42,162 nt of DNA from Myxococcota bacterium (lineage in GTDB: Bacteria > Myxococcota_A > Bradymonadia > UBA7976 > UBA1532). Below are positions 1 through 7,725 of this stretch, one piece after another (position 1 is the stretch's first letter; every line of letters begins with the position of its first letter). The DNA lies in contig JAHJCH010000234.1 in NCBI GenBank assembly GCA_018813065.1, positions 1 through 42,162 of the forward strand. The letters are read 5' to 3'. The notes beneath the pieces are model-generated. The model made no database searches, was not told the DNA's origin, and saw only the letters and a program-made list of their open reading frames with translations. A program made the position numbers and the translations under genes.

Positions 1-1
1 C

Positions 2-1312
2 CCCGCCTCGACGCGCCCGCCGCGCCGCCTGCCCCGCGCCTGGGCCTTGGCCCTCACCGCCCTCTTGGCCCTCGCCGCCTCGGCGGGCCTGCCGCGCGTG
101 CGCTTCAGCGGGGATGTGCGCGCCCTCGATCGTCAGCCGCCCGAGATTCAAGCCCGCGAGGCGACCTTGAACGCGCGCTATGGGCTGCCGCGCTTTCGCA
201 CGCTGATCGTGGCCTCGGGCGTCGATGAGGCCCAAGCCCTGGCGCGCGCGGAGCGGGCGACGGCGCGGCTGGCGCAGGCGCGCGACGAAGGTCAGATCGC
301 CTACGCCTACAGCCCCACCGCCCTGCTGCCCTCCCCCGCCACGCAGCGCGCCCGCTGGGCGGCCTTTGATGAGGCGGCGGCGCGGCGACGCTGGCACCAG
401 CAAGCAGAGGCGGCGGGGATCGAGCCGTCGGCCTTTGAGCCCGCCTGGGCCGATCTGCGCGCCGCTCAGGCCGCGCCGCCCGTGACCTCGGCGGATCTTC
501 AGGGCAGCCCCGCCGCGCCCCTGCTGCGGCGCATGATCGCCGCCCGGCCCGGCCAAGCCCGCGTCATGCTCATCGCCTACACCGACGATCCACGCCGCCC
601 CGCCTTGCCCCCTCAGCTGCGCTCGGCCCTGTCCGCCTTGCCCGGCGTGGCCGTCATCTCTGAGGCGAGCCTGGCCAGCGCGGGCGTCGAGGCGGTCATG
701 GACGGCGTCGCCGCCCTGTCGGCCTTGTCCTTGGCCCTGATCGCGGGCCTCCTCGCCCTCTATTACGGGCGCCCTCGCTTGGCCCTGGCGGCGCTCTCGC
801 CCGTGCTGATGGCCTTCCTCGTGACCTGGGGGGTGATGGGCTGGCTGGAGGCGCCCTTTAACCTCGTCAGCGTCGGCGCCTTCGCCTTGTTGGCGGGCGT
901 GGCCGTGGACTACGGGATCTTTATGACCGACGCCCTGCGCGCGGGGCGCCAGCCCCAGACCCGCCGCGCGGTGGGCTTGGCGGCGCTGACGACCCTCCTT
1001 GGCTTCGCCAGCCTGCTCCTGGCCCGCAGCCCCGTGATGTTCAGCTTGGGCCTGGCCGTCTCGGTGGGTGTCCTCGCCGCGCTGTGGACCACGCACGTCG
1101 CGCTGCCCGCCGCCTGGCCCTGGCTGCGCCCTCGTCGGCCCGGTCGGGCGCCGCTGTGGCTGTGGCTCCTCGCCGCGCCGCTCCTCCTCAGCGCCCTGGC
1201 CCTCCTCATCGCTTATCTGCGCGGCGGTGGCTACCAGCCCGCCCGCGTCGGGCTGATCTTGCTCGCCGACGCGCTGACCTTGTTTGGCTTGATGGCTTGG
1301 ATGGAGAGATGA
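2..1312 (+). CDS. MMPL/RND-type exporter, C-terminal half (5' end outside window)
   Basis: The reading frame is open to the first codon of the window, so the gene starts upstream; a TTG at 47 is only an internal candidate. It encodes one membrane span (about nt 44-90), a periplasmic stretch of about 190 residues, and a cluster of about five spans (about nt 700-1300). The cluster carries AGVAVDYGIFMTDALRAG, the charged-span motif typical of MMPL-type predicted exporters (VDYGIF). One span plus a large loop plus five spans is one half of an RND/MMPL protomer, so the other half should lie just outside the window. The stop overlaps the next gene (ATGA), a FabZ-like dehydratase. In known clusters this exporter type accompanies type II fatty-acid-like synthases making aryl polyenes or related lipids. 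The family call is firm; the substrate is inference. Confidence 0.8.
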   Translation, partial: PASTRPPRRLPRAWALALTALLALAASAGLPRVRFSGDVRALDRQPPEIQAREATLNARYGLPRFRTLIVASGVDEAQALARAERATARLAQARDEGQIAYAYSPTALLPSPATQRARWAAFDEAAARRRWHQQAEAAGIEPSAFEPAWADLRAAQAAPPVTSADLQGSPAAPLLRRMIAARPGQARVMLIAYTDDPRRPALPPQLRSALSALPGVAVISEASLASAGVEAVMDGVAALSALSLALIAGLLALYYGRPRLALAALSPVLMAFLVTWGVMGWLEAPFNLVSVGAFALLAGVAVDYGIFMTDALRAGRQPQTRRAVGLAALTTLLGFASLLLARSPVMFSLGLAVSVGVLAALWTTHVALPAAWPWLRPRRPGRAPLWLWLLAAPLLLSALALLIAYLRGGGYQPARVGLILLADALTLFGLMAWMER

Positions 1313-1731
1313 CCTTACCCCCCCCGACGGCGGTCTTACCGCACCGCGATCCCTTCTTGTTCCTCGACCGCTGCTTGGCGTGCGGGGCCGACTACGCCGT
1401 GGCGGAGCGCGTCTTCGGCGCTGAGCCGCTCCTCGCCGGGCACTTCCCCGGCGATCCCATCGTGCCTGGCGTGATCTTGATTGAGGCCCTGGCCCAGACC
1501 TTGGCCTATTGGGCGCTTCAGACCCACAAGGGCGGGCGCGTCTACCTCACAGGCGTAGACGGCGCGCGCCTCCGCCGCCCCGTGCGCCCCGGCGAGTGTG
1601 CGCGCTTGGAGATCCGCGTGGAGCGGACGCTGATGAGGGTGGTCATGGCCCGCGGTGAGGTCACGGTCGATGGTGAGCGCGCCGTCACCGTCAAGCTCAA
1701 GGGCTACCTCGCCGAGGCACCGCCAGCGTGA
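1309..1731 (+). CDS. FabZ-like 3-hydroxyacyl-ACP dehydratase (hotdog fold)
   Basis: This 140-residue protein has the FabZ/FabA hotdog signature: LPHRDPFLFLDR near the N-terminus, with the catalytic-type His, and GHFPGDPIVPGVILIEALAQ around residues 45-65. The family dehydrates 3-hydroxyacyl-ACP to trans-2-enoyl-ACP in the cytoplasm. The ATG at 1309 overlaps the stop of the exporter gene by four bases, so the two are translationally coupled. Because it follows an MMPL exporter rather than lpxA/lpxD or fabH, it more likely serves a dedicated lipid or aryl-polyene-like pathway than housekeeping FAS; that is inference. A longer in-frame extension starting at 1084 lies inside the exporter and is not credible. 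It appears to be the last gene of its operon, with a 57-bp gap to the next gene. Confidence 0.85.
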   Translation: MTLPPPTAVLPHRDPFLFLDRCLACGADYAVAERVFGAEPLLAGHFPGDPIVPGVILIEALAQTLAYWALQTHKGGRVYLTGVDGARLRRPVRPGECARLEIRVERTLMRVVMARGEVTVDGERAVTVKLKGYLAEAPPA

Positions 1732-1788
1732 GCGTGCTTTTGAGCGGATAATCTTGACAAGACTTAGACATTAGGCGGGAGTGTCTTT

Positions 1789-2691
1789 ATGCGCCTCTCC
1801 TCTATGTTGTGGATCTTGTCCACGCTCTTCGCTTGTCAGCCTCAAGCCGCGCCTGAGTATCACCCGCGCTATGAGGCCCAGCCCCTTAAGCCGCATCAGG
1901 TCTACCTGCTTGGGGTCCACCCGCTGCACAACCCCGCGCGGCTCAACGCCATCTTCGCCCCCCTCGCCGAGCAGCTCAGCCAAGGCGGCGTCCGCGTCCA
2001 GCTGGAGGCCTCGCGCAGCTACGCCGCGTATGACCAGAAGCTCTACAGCGGTCACTTTCACCTGGCCTTGCCCAACCCCTATCAGACGATCAACGCCCTC
2101 AATCGCGGCTATCGCGTGGTGGCGAAGGTGGCCGACGATCAGGACTTTCGCGGGATCATCCTGGTGCGCAAGGACGCTGGGATCACCGACGCGCGTCAGC
2201 TCCAGGGCCGCCCCGTCAGCTTCCCCGCCCCGACCGCCCTCGCCGCGACGATGATGCCTCAGCTCCTCCTGCATGAGATGGGCGTGCATCTCCAGGATCT
2301 ACAGATCCGCTATGTGGGCTCTCAGGAGTCTTCGATCATGAACGTGTACTTGGGGCAGGTGGCGGCGGGGGCGACCTGGCCGCCGCCCTGGCGGGCGCTG
2401 ATCCAGGAGCGCCCGGAGATCGGAGAGGCCCTGGAGGTGCGCTGGGAGACGGCGCCGCTGCCCAATAACAGCTTTATGGCCCGTGAGGATCTCAAGGAGG
2501 TGGAGGTGGAGCGGATCGTCTCCCACCTCTTGGCGCTGCGTGATCACCCTCGCGGGCGCGAGATCTTGAGCCAAATGGAGGCGAAGGGCTTTGAGCGCGC
2601 CGACGCGGGCACCTACGCCCCCGTGCGGCGCTTTATCGAACACTTCAAGCAGCACGTCCGCCCAGTCGAGCTGCTGGAGGATAAGCCGTGA
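1789..2691 (+). CDS. PhnD/SsuA-type periplasmic-binding lipoprotein
   Basis: This 300-residue protein has a short hydrophobic signal ending in a lipobox (STLFAC, Cys16), so it is probably a membrane-anchored lipoprotein. The body matches the phosphonate-type substrate-binding fold (PhnD-like): YLLGVHPLHNPARLNAIFAPL near the start, the LALPNPYQTINAL segment, then GIILVRKDAGI..LQGRPVSFPAPTALAATMMPQ, where the family has its hinge and ligand-binding strands. GGGAG eight bases before the ATG supports the start. No ABC permease or ATPase follows; the stop overlaps the start of a membrane sensor kinase (GTGA). It is therefore more likely the ligand sensor of a two-component system than a transport component. 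The ligand is unknown; the family binds phosphonates, phosphite and other small anions among others. Confidence 0.8.
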   Translation: MRLSSMLWILSTLFACQPQAAPEYHPRYEAQPLKPHQVYLLGVHPLHNPARLNAIFAPLAEQLSQGGVRVQLEASRSYAAYDQKLYSGHFHLALPNPYQTINALNRGYRVVAKVADDQDFRGIILVRKDAGITDARQLQGRPVSFPAPTALAATMMPQLLLHEMGVHLQDLQIRYVGSQESSIMNVYLGQVAAGATWPPPWRALIQERPEIGEALEVRWETAPLPNNSFMAREDLKEVEVERIVSHLLALRDHPRGREILSQMEAKGFERADAGTYAPVRRFIEHFKQHVRPVELLEDKP

Positions 2692-3356
2692 GGTGGTTCA
2701 TCCGTCGCGCTTGGGGGCGCTCAATCCGCCGTCAGCTGATCCTGGGCGTCGCCTTGGTTCACGCCGTCTTGATGACCCTCTTTATCGCCGACTTGGTGCT
2801 GAACCAGCGGCGCCTGCTGCACAGCCAAGCCTTAGAGAGCGCCCAGAGCCTGGCGCAGGCCCTGGCGGTCAACAGCCAGTCATGGGTGCTCTCCAATGAC
2901 ATCATGGGGCTGGAGGAGGTCGTCAGCGCGCAGCGTTCTTACCCTGATCTGCGCTATGGGATGGTCCTGTCCCCTGATGGGCGCGTGCTGGCGCACACGG
3001 CGCGGCGTCATCAAGGGCGCTATGTCACCGATGAGATCAGCGCCCGCCTCCTCGACACGCCGCCACGCCTGACGCGCTTGGTGATCAATGAGCAGCTCAT
3101 CGACGTGGCGCAGCCCATCACGGCGCGCGGTGAGCTGATCGGCTGGGCGCGCATCGGCTTGTCCCAGGCGCGGACCAACGCGGGGCTGAGGGCCCTCACC
3201 CTTGAGGGGCTCTATTACACGATCTTGGCCTTGATCCTGGGCTCACTCTTCGCCTACCTCCTCTCGCGGCGAATCACCCGCGATCTCTATCGGCTGGCGC
3301 GCGTCTCGACGGCCTTCGTCGCCGGGGATGAGGGGCAGCGCGCGCTTGACCGGTGA
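2688..3356 (+). CDS. hybrid sensor histidine kinase, N-terminal part (interrupted by frameshift)
   Basis: This frame starts at a GTG overlapping the upstream stop by four bases. It encodes a first membrane span (about residues 18-38), a periplasmic sensor region of about 125 residues, a second span (about 167-190), and the first half of a HAMP linker (SRRITRDLYRLARVSTAFVA). It stops at 3354-3356. The second half of the HAMP domain (LTGEDEISALGAAFDEM) continues in the next frame, encoded by the overlapping ORF that begins at 3328. The two ORFs together make one conventional hybrid kinase, so this is either a disrupted gene, a sequence error or a frameshifted gene. The break lies at or near an alternating GCGCGCGC tract (3338-3345). 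The periplasmic region shows no recognisable known domain by eye; it probably contacts the co-encoded PhnD-like lipoprotein. Confidence 0.75.
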   Translation: MRWFIRRAWGRSIRRQLILGVALVHAVLMTLFIADLVLNQRRLLHSQALESAQSLAQALAVNSQSWVLSNDIMGLEEVVSAQRSYPDLRYGMVLSPDGRVLAHTARRHQGRYVTDEISARLLDTPPRLTRLVINEQLIDVAQPITARGELIGWARIGLSQARTNAGLRALTLEGLYYTILALILGSLFAYLLSRRITRDLYRLARVSTAFVAGDEGQRALDR

Positions 3357-4962
3357 GGATGAGATCAGCGCCCTGGGCGCCGCCTTCGATGAGATGATCG
3401 ACACCGTCGTCGAGCAGCGCCGTGAGACACGAGACGCTCAGGAGGCCCTCCACGCGGAGAAGCAGCGCTTGGCGGTTGTCTTCGACAGCATCACCGACGC
3501 GGTGATCAGCACGGATGTATGTGGACGAATCATTTTGGCCAATAAGGCCGCTGAAAAGCTCATCTCTATTGAGAACCAACATGTTTTAGGGATTCATGTT
3601 TTTAACGTATGTGATTTTAGGTGTGATCATTCTGAAAACAGTTGTGATGATTGCATCAAAAATACACTTGAGACAAAAGTAAAATGCAGTGGCCAAGGTG
3701 AGATATTCCTCAAGAAAACAAATAAATCGTTCCCCGTTTTTAGAACATCATCCCCTATTTTTGATGATGATGGCAATGCTATAGGTGTAGTTGTTGTTTT
3801 CAGAGATATTAGAGACGAGATAAAACAACAAGAACAGCTATTTAAAGTTAAAAATTTGGAGTCGATTGGTGTCCTAGCAGGTGGTCTAGCGCATGATTTT
3901 AACAATATCCTCACGGGCGCGATTGGGAATATCAGCCTAGCATTATTGGGCATAAATGATCAGGATGATGATCAACGTGATCTTTTAGAGGGCGCCGAAA
4001 GCGCGTTGTTGCGCGCGACCAGCTTGACACAACAGCTGTTGACCTTTTCAAAAGGCGGAAACCCCGTCCTTGAAGCGGCGTCTTTATCAGAAATCATTAC
4101 AGAGACAACGCGCTTTATCTTATCGGGTTCTGCGTTGCGCTGTCATTTTGATATCCCCGAAGATCTATGGCGGGTACGTGTAGATAAAGGGCAAATTCGC
4201 CAGGTTGTGCAAAACCTCGCCTTGAACGCGGCGCAGGCGATGCCCCATGGTGGCTGCTTAGAGATCCGCTGTCGCAATGAGGAGGCGCCCCCCCTGCGCG
4301 GTCGCGTGCGCATTGAGTTTATTGATAATGGTCCAGGCATCTCGCCGGAGGCGCTCTCTCGCGTCTTTGATCCGTACTTCACCACCAAGCCCAGCGGCAG
4401 CGGGCTGGGCCTCGCCATCTGTCACTCGATCGTGAATAAGCACGGCGGGGTGATCAGCGTGGACTCTTCGCCGCAAGGCACGTGCTTTCGCTTCACCCTC
4501 CCCGCCTACTTTGAGACGATCAGCGCCCCGACGCGCGCCGCCAAGGCCCCGCTGGCGCTCAATGAGGCGGCGGCGGGGCGGCTGATCGTCATCGTCGATG
4601 ATGAGGCGGCGATCCTTGAGGTCGGCGCGCGGATGCTGCGCAAGGTGGGCTTTGAGGTGGAGGTCTACCCCAACGGTGAGGCCCTCATGGCCAAGCGCAA
4701 TACCCAAGAGGCGCTGCGCGCCGTCAGCGCCTTTATCCTCGATCTGACGATCCCAGGGGGGATGAGCGGCCAAGCCATCGCCGCCGCGATCCTGAAGGTG
4801 GATCCCCAGGCGCGGCTGATCGTCTCCAGCGGCTACGCCCACGATCCGATCCTGTCCGACTTCTCCGCCTATGGGTTCACCGCCCAGCTTAAGAAGCCAT
4901 ACACCCATGAGGCGCTGCAACGCGTGGTGACGCGCACGCTGAGCGAGGCCCTGTTGAGCTAA
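3328..4962 (+). CDS. hybrid sensor histidine kinase, C-terminal part: HAMP end, PAS, HisKA, HATPase, receiver
   Basis: Residues 7-27 of this frame finish the HAMP domain begun in the preceding ORF; the ATG at 3328 is only the first one available, not a likely natural start. A PAS domain follows (about 45-165) with cysteines at 95, 99, 106, 109 and 120. Next come a HisKA domain with phospho-accepting H189 in GGLAHDFNN, an N box (N300), G1 (DNGPGIS, D333), F box (DPYFTTK), G2 (GSGLGLAI), and a receiver (D424-D425, phospho-acceptor D472, K522/K523). The predicted role is autophosphorylation at the membrane and intramolecular relay to its own receiver. No separate output regulator lies in the window. 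The DNA for about residues 64-290 is AT-rich and unlike the rest of the gene. The stop is followed directly by a hairpin shared with the convergent rplQ operon. Confidence 0.85.
   Translation: MRGSARLTGEDEISALGAAFDEMIDTVVEQRRETRDAQEALHAEKQRLAVVFDSITDAVISTDVCGRIILANKAAEKLISIENQHVLGIHVFNVCDFRCDHSENSCDDCIKNTLETKVKCSGQGEIFLKKTNKSFPVFRTSSPIFDDDGNAIGVVVVFRDIRDEIKQQEQLFKVKNLESIGVLAGGLAHDFNNILTGAIGNISLALLGINDQDDDQRDLLEGAESALLRATSLTQQLLTFSKGGNPVLEAASLSEIITETTRFILSGSALRCHFDIPEDLWRVRVDKGQIRQVVQNLALNAAQAMPHGGCLEIRCRNEEAPPLRGRVRIEFIDNGPGISPEALSRVFDPYFTTKPSGSGLGLAICHSIVNKHGGVISVDSSPQGTCFRFTLPAYFETISAPTRAAKAPLALNEAAAGRLIVIVDDEAAILEVGARMLRKVGFEVEVYPNGEALMAKRNTQEALRAVSAFILDLTIPGGMSGQAIAAAILKVDPQARLIVSSGYAHDPILSDFSAYGFTAQLKKPYTHEALQRVVTRTLSEALLS
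3515..4240 (+). other. low-GC island inside the hybrid kinase gene
   Basis: By hand count, 3541-3900 contains 129 G+C in 360 bases (about 36%), against 40 of 60 (67%) in 3421-3480. Composition rises to about 43-57% over 3901-4200 and returns to the local norm by about 4240. The island covers the PAS domain and the HisKA dimerisation/phosphotransfer domain, ending just before the ATP-binding domain. The frame is uninterrupted through it, and motifs are intact. The simplest reading is replacement of a domain-sized segment by DNA from a low-GC donor, but relaxed codon use in a fast-evolving domain is an alternative. Confidence 0.7.
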
Positions 4963-4990
4963 AAAAAAAGCGACCCCAGGGCCGCTTTTG
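4961..4990 (-). terminator. intrinsic terminator of the rplQ end of the supercluster (probably bidirectional)
   Basis: A stem AAAAGCG (4966-4972) / CGCTTTT (4983-4989) closes a ten-base C/G-rich loop that can pair further. Read on the minus strand, the stem is followed by nine T residues (4961-4969), an excellent intrinsic terminator just after rplQ. On the plus strand the kinase stop overlaps the A run and only four T follow, so termination in that direction is probably weaker. Confidence 0.85.
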
Positions 4991-5009
4991 AGACAAAAGA
5001 AGGGGCGAT

Positions 5010-5531
5010 TTACTCGCCCTTCTCCTCCTCAGCCTGCGCTTCAACGACGGGCTCAGCCTCGACGGCGGGGGCGGCCTCGACGGACTGCGCGCGACGAACG
5101 CGCGCGTCAACATAGTCCTTGGGGAGCAGCTCGATCAGCGCCATGTCCGCGTTATCACCGAGGCGACGGCCCACCTTGACGATCCGGGTGTAGCCCCCGT
5201 TGCGGCTCTTGTAGCGCTCGGCGTACTCCGAGAACAGGATCTGAAGCGCGTCGCGGCTGCGGACAAACTTGCCCGCTTGACGAATCGCGGCGACCCGCTG
5301 TTGGACGAGCACCTCACGCTCAGCGTCGCTGACGGCGCCATCGACCAAGCTCGGCGCGTTGCGCTTCGCGGAGGTGATCAGCTTCTCAACGAAGCGGCGC
5401 ACCTCTTTGGCGCGCGGCGTCGTCGTCTGAATCATGCCCTCCTCGATGAGTGAGGTGACCATATTGCGGAACATGGCCTTGCGGTGGCTCGCGCTGCGGC
5501 CGAGCTTGCGACCCGCTTTTCGGTGACGCAT
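5010..5531 (-). CDS. rplQ: 50S ribosomal protein L17 with acidic C-terminal extension
   Basis: The N-terminus [20 protein letters not shown] is the L17 signature, and [22 protein letters not shown] follows near residue 115. L17 sits near the exit of the peptide tunnel in the large subunit. At 173 residues it is longer than the E. coli protein (127). The extra part is a low-complexity Val/Glu/Ala tail of about 25 residues ([16 protein letters not shown], then acidic to the end), which is unusual in a basic ribosomal protein. It is the last gene of the alpha-type operon, 42 bases after rpoA, and ends just before a strong terminator. Confidence 0.97.
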   Translation of the reverse strand: MRHRKAGRKLGRSASHRKAMFRNMVTSLIEEGMIQTTTPRAKEVRRFVEKLITSAKRNAPSLVDGAVSDAEREVLVQQRVAAIRQAGKFVRSRDALQILFSEYAERYKSRNGGYTRIVKVGRRLGDNADMALIELLPKDYVDARVRRAQSVEAAPAVEAEPVVEAQAEEEKGE

Positions 5532-5573
5532 CGAATTCTCTCCCCGATACCCGGCCGGCGCCGGTTTATAAAC

Positions 5574-6578
5574 TTACTTCCTGCGACCTTCAGGGTTCCA
5601 GCCCTCAAGGTTCATCCCCAAGTTGAGGCCCATGGTCGCCAGGATCTCTTTAATCTCTCGGAGAGACTTACGACCAAAGTTCTTGGTCTTGAGCATCTCC
5701 GCTTCGCTCTTCTGAACCAGCTCACCGATGAGCTTGATGTTGGCGTTCTGCAAGCAGTTGGCGGAGCGCACGGACAGCTCAAGCTCATCCACGCTCCGGT
5801 AAAGGTTCTCGTTTTGGAGGACCTCACTCTGCCCCGCCTCTTCCTCATACTCAGGCTCAACTTCTTCATCGAAGTTGATGAAGATGCTCACCTGCTCTTT
5901 GAGGACCTTCGCGGCATAAGCCACCGCGTCGGCGGGCATAATGCTACCATCGGTCCAGACCTCAAGCACCATCTTATCGTAGTCGGTGCGTTGACCCACG
6001 CGCGCGTTGGTGACATTAAAGTTCACGCGGCGGATGGGGCTAAACATCGAGTCGATGGGGATCGTGCCCACCGGCATATTGGCGCTCTTGTTCTCTTCTC
6101 CGGGGACGTAGCCGAAGCCCGTGCGCACCGTCATCTCCATCGCCACACGTCCACCCTCGCTGAGCGTGAGGATGTGTTGGTCCTTGTTGAGGACCTCCAG
6201 GTTGGCGTCAGTGATGATGTCACCCGCGCAAATTCGCCCCTCTTTATCCGACTCGATGCGAACCACCCTCGGCTCAAGGGTGTGCATCTTAAAGCGCACC
6301 TGCTTGAGGTTGAGGATGATCTGATCCACGTCCTCTTGCACCTCGGGGATGCTGCTGAACTCATGCAGCACGCCGTCGATGCGCACGGCGGTGATCGCCG
6401 CGCCCTGGAGGGAGGAGAGGAGGATCCGACGCAGTGAGTTGGCGAGGGTGATCCCAAAGCCACGCTCAAAGGGCTCCGCGACGAACTTGCCATAGGTCGC
6501 CGTCTGCTCTGAGACCATCAGCCCCTTGGGCCGAATCAAATCTCGCCAGTTCTTGGAGATGATCTCCATCGTTTCCAT
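5574..6578 (-). CDS. rpoA: DNA-directed RNA polymerase alpha subunit
   Basis: This 334-residue protein is close to the usual length (329 in E. coli). The N-terminal dimerisation domain has [19 protein letters not shown] (about residues 40-58). The C-terminal domain, which contacts UP elements and activators, has [17 protein letters not shown] and the helix-hairpin-helix region [15 protein letters not shown] near residues 265-315. The inter-domain linker is acidic ([15 protein letters not shown]). It lies between rpsD and rplQ, the standard alpha-operon position. The ATG is preceded by GGAGAG at a short distance. Upstream is a terminator-like hairpin with eight T residues, so part of the transcripts arriving from rpsD may be attenuated. 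Confidence 0.98.
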   Translation of the reverse strand: METMEIISKNWRDLIRPKGLMVSEQTATYGKFVAEPFERGFGITLANSLRRILLSSLQGAAITAVRIDGVLHEFSSIPEVQEDVDQIILNLKQVRFKMHTLEPRVVRIESDKEGRICAGDIITDANLEVLNKDQHILTLSEGGRVAMEMTVRTGFGYVPGEENKSANMPVGTIPIDSMFSPIRRVNFNVTNARVGQRTDYDKMVLEVWTDGSIMPADAVAYAAKVLKEQVSIFINFDEEVEPEYEEEAGQSEVLQNENLYRSVDELELSVRSANCLQNANIKLIGELVQKSEAEMLKTKNFGRKSLREIKEILATMGLNLGMNLEGWNPEGRRK

Positions 6579-6592
6579 TTTTCTCTCCGGAG

Positions 6593-6659
6593 AAAAAAAA
6601 CCGGCGAGACCACCTCAGCGTCTCTCTCTCCAAAAGAGCGCCAAGTCCACCTCTGCCGG
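6593..6659 (-). terminator. terminator-like hairpin in the rpsD-rpoA spacer (possible rpoA attenuator)
   Basis: In the 109-base spacer, minus-strand RNA can form an outer stem CCGGC-A-GAG (6651-6659) with CTCGCCGG (6601-6608), one bulged A, enclosing a second stem between GCGCTCT and AGAG-CGC. Eight T residues follow directly (6593-6600). This has the layout of an intrinsic terminator placed before rpoA. Immediately downstream, TTTTCTCCGGAGAG is a near-palindrome that includes the rpoA ribosome-binding site. Position inside a co-directional operon suggests partial attenuation; the 42-base loop makes its strength uncertain. Confidence 0.45.
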
Positions 6660-6687
6660 ATTTGATGGGCGCGACAGCGCTCTAAAA

Positions 6688-7308
6688 TTACTTGCTGTAG
6701 AGCTCGACGATGAGCTGCTCTTCGATGGGCAACGTCAGCTCTTCGCGAACCGGCTCGGCCTTGAACGTGCCCTTGAAGTTGTCCTTATCGAGATCAACCC
6801 AAGACACCTGGTGACGGGCGCCCTCGACGGCCTCCTTGATGCGCGCGACCTTGCGGCTGCGCTCCTTGACCTCGATGACGTCGTTGACGCGCACCTGGTA
6901 GGAGGGGATGTTCACCTTGCGGCCGTTGACCGTAAAGTGATTGTGGCGCACAAGCTGGCGGGCCTCGGAGCGGCTGGTGGCCATGCCCATGCGGTAGACC
7001 ACGCTGTCGAGGCGCTTCTCCAAGAGGGACAAGAGGTTTTCACCCGTCACACCCCTCATACGATCAGCCTTCTCGAAGTACAGCAGGAACTGACGCTCAA
7101 GCACGCCATAGATCCGCTTGACCTTCTGCTTCTCACGGAGCTGATCACGGTAGTTGCTTTGGCGCAGACGGCCCTGGCCGTGCTGACCAGGGGCGTAGGG
7201 GCGGCGCTCAAAAGAGCACTTGTCCGTGTAGCAACGCTCACCCTTCAGGAAGAGCTTGGTCCCCTCGCGACGGCAGAGGCGACAAACGGCGCCGGTATAA
7301 CGAGCCAT
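6688..7308 (-). CDS. rpsD: 30S ribosomal protein S4 (zinc-binding form)
   Basis: This 206-residue protein (E. coli 206) begins [16 protein letters not shown] and has four cysteines in the first 31 residues (C9, C12, C26, C31), the zinc-binding C+ form. The S4 RNA-binding domain lies around residues 97-160 with [20 protein letters not shown] and [21 protein letters not shown]4 nucleates 16S rRNA assembly and in E. coli represses its own operon. It lies between rpsK and rpoA. Confidence 0.98.
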   Translation of the reverse strand: MARYTGAVCRLCRREGTKLFLKGERCYTDKCSFERRPYAPGQHGQGRLRQSNYRDQLREKQKVKRIYGVLERQFLLYFEKADRMRGVTGENLLSLLEKRLDSVVYRMGMATSRSEARQLVRHNHFTVNGRKVNIPSYQVRVNDVIEVKERSRKVARIKEAVEGARHQVSWVDLDKDNFKGTFKAEPVREELTLPIEEQLIVELYSK

Positions 7309-7319
7309 AACCTATCTCC

Positions 7320-7715
7320 TCAGACCCGCCGGCGCTTGGGCGGGCGGCAGCCGTTGTGGGGGATCGGGGTGACGTCACGGATGTGCGTGATCCGGAAGCC
7401 CGCGTTGGCCAAGGCGCGCAGCGCCGCCTCGCGGCCCGCGCCGGGGCCGCTGACGTAGACGCCGATGGAGCGCATGCCGTGCTCTTGGGCTTTACGTGAG
7501 GCGTCCTCAGCGGCCAGCTGCGCGGCGAAGGCCGTGCTCTTGCGGCTGCCTTTGAAGCCACGCGAGCCCGCAGAGGACCACGCCACGGCGTTGCCTTGCA
7601 CGTCCGTGATTGTGATGATCGTGTTGTTGAAGGTCGCCCGGATATGCGCGATCCCAGACTGGATGTTCTTCCGGACCTTCTTCTTGCCGGAGCGACTCGC
7701 AGAGTACTTCGCCAT
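7320..7715 (-). CDS. rpsK: 30S ribosomal protein S11
   Basis: This 131-residue protein has the S11 core: [18 protein letters not shown], then [40 protein letters not shown] and the C-terminal [16 protein letters not shown]11 lies on the platform of the small subunit beside the mRNA exit region. The N-terminal dozen residues are strongly basic. Spacing to rpsM (10 bases) and rpsD (11 bases) indicates one transcript. Confidence 0.98.
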   Translation of the reverse strand: MAKYSASRSGKKKVRKNIQSGIAHIRATFNNTIITITDVQGNAVAWSSAGSRGFKGSRKSTAFAAQLAAEDASRKAQEHGMRSIGVYVSGPGAGREAALRALANAGFRITHIRDVTPIPHNGCRPPKRRRV

Positions 7716-7725
7716 GATCCAGCCT

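Noticed and set aside
1084-1308. Upstream in-frame extension of the FabZ-like gene
   Set aside because: It overlaps the exporter coding sequence and has no conservation; the ATG at 1309 overlaps the exporter stop as expected for coupled genes.
1754-1782. TTGACA upstream of the PhnD-like gene as a promoter
   Set aside because: The -35 match is perfect, but no plausible -10 occurs 16-18 bases downstream.
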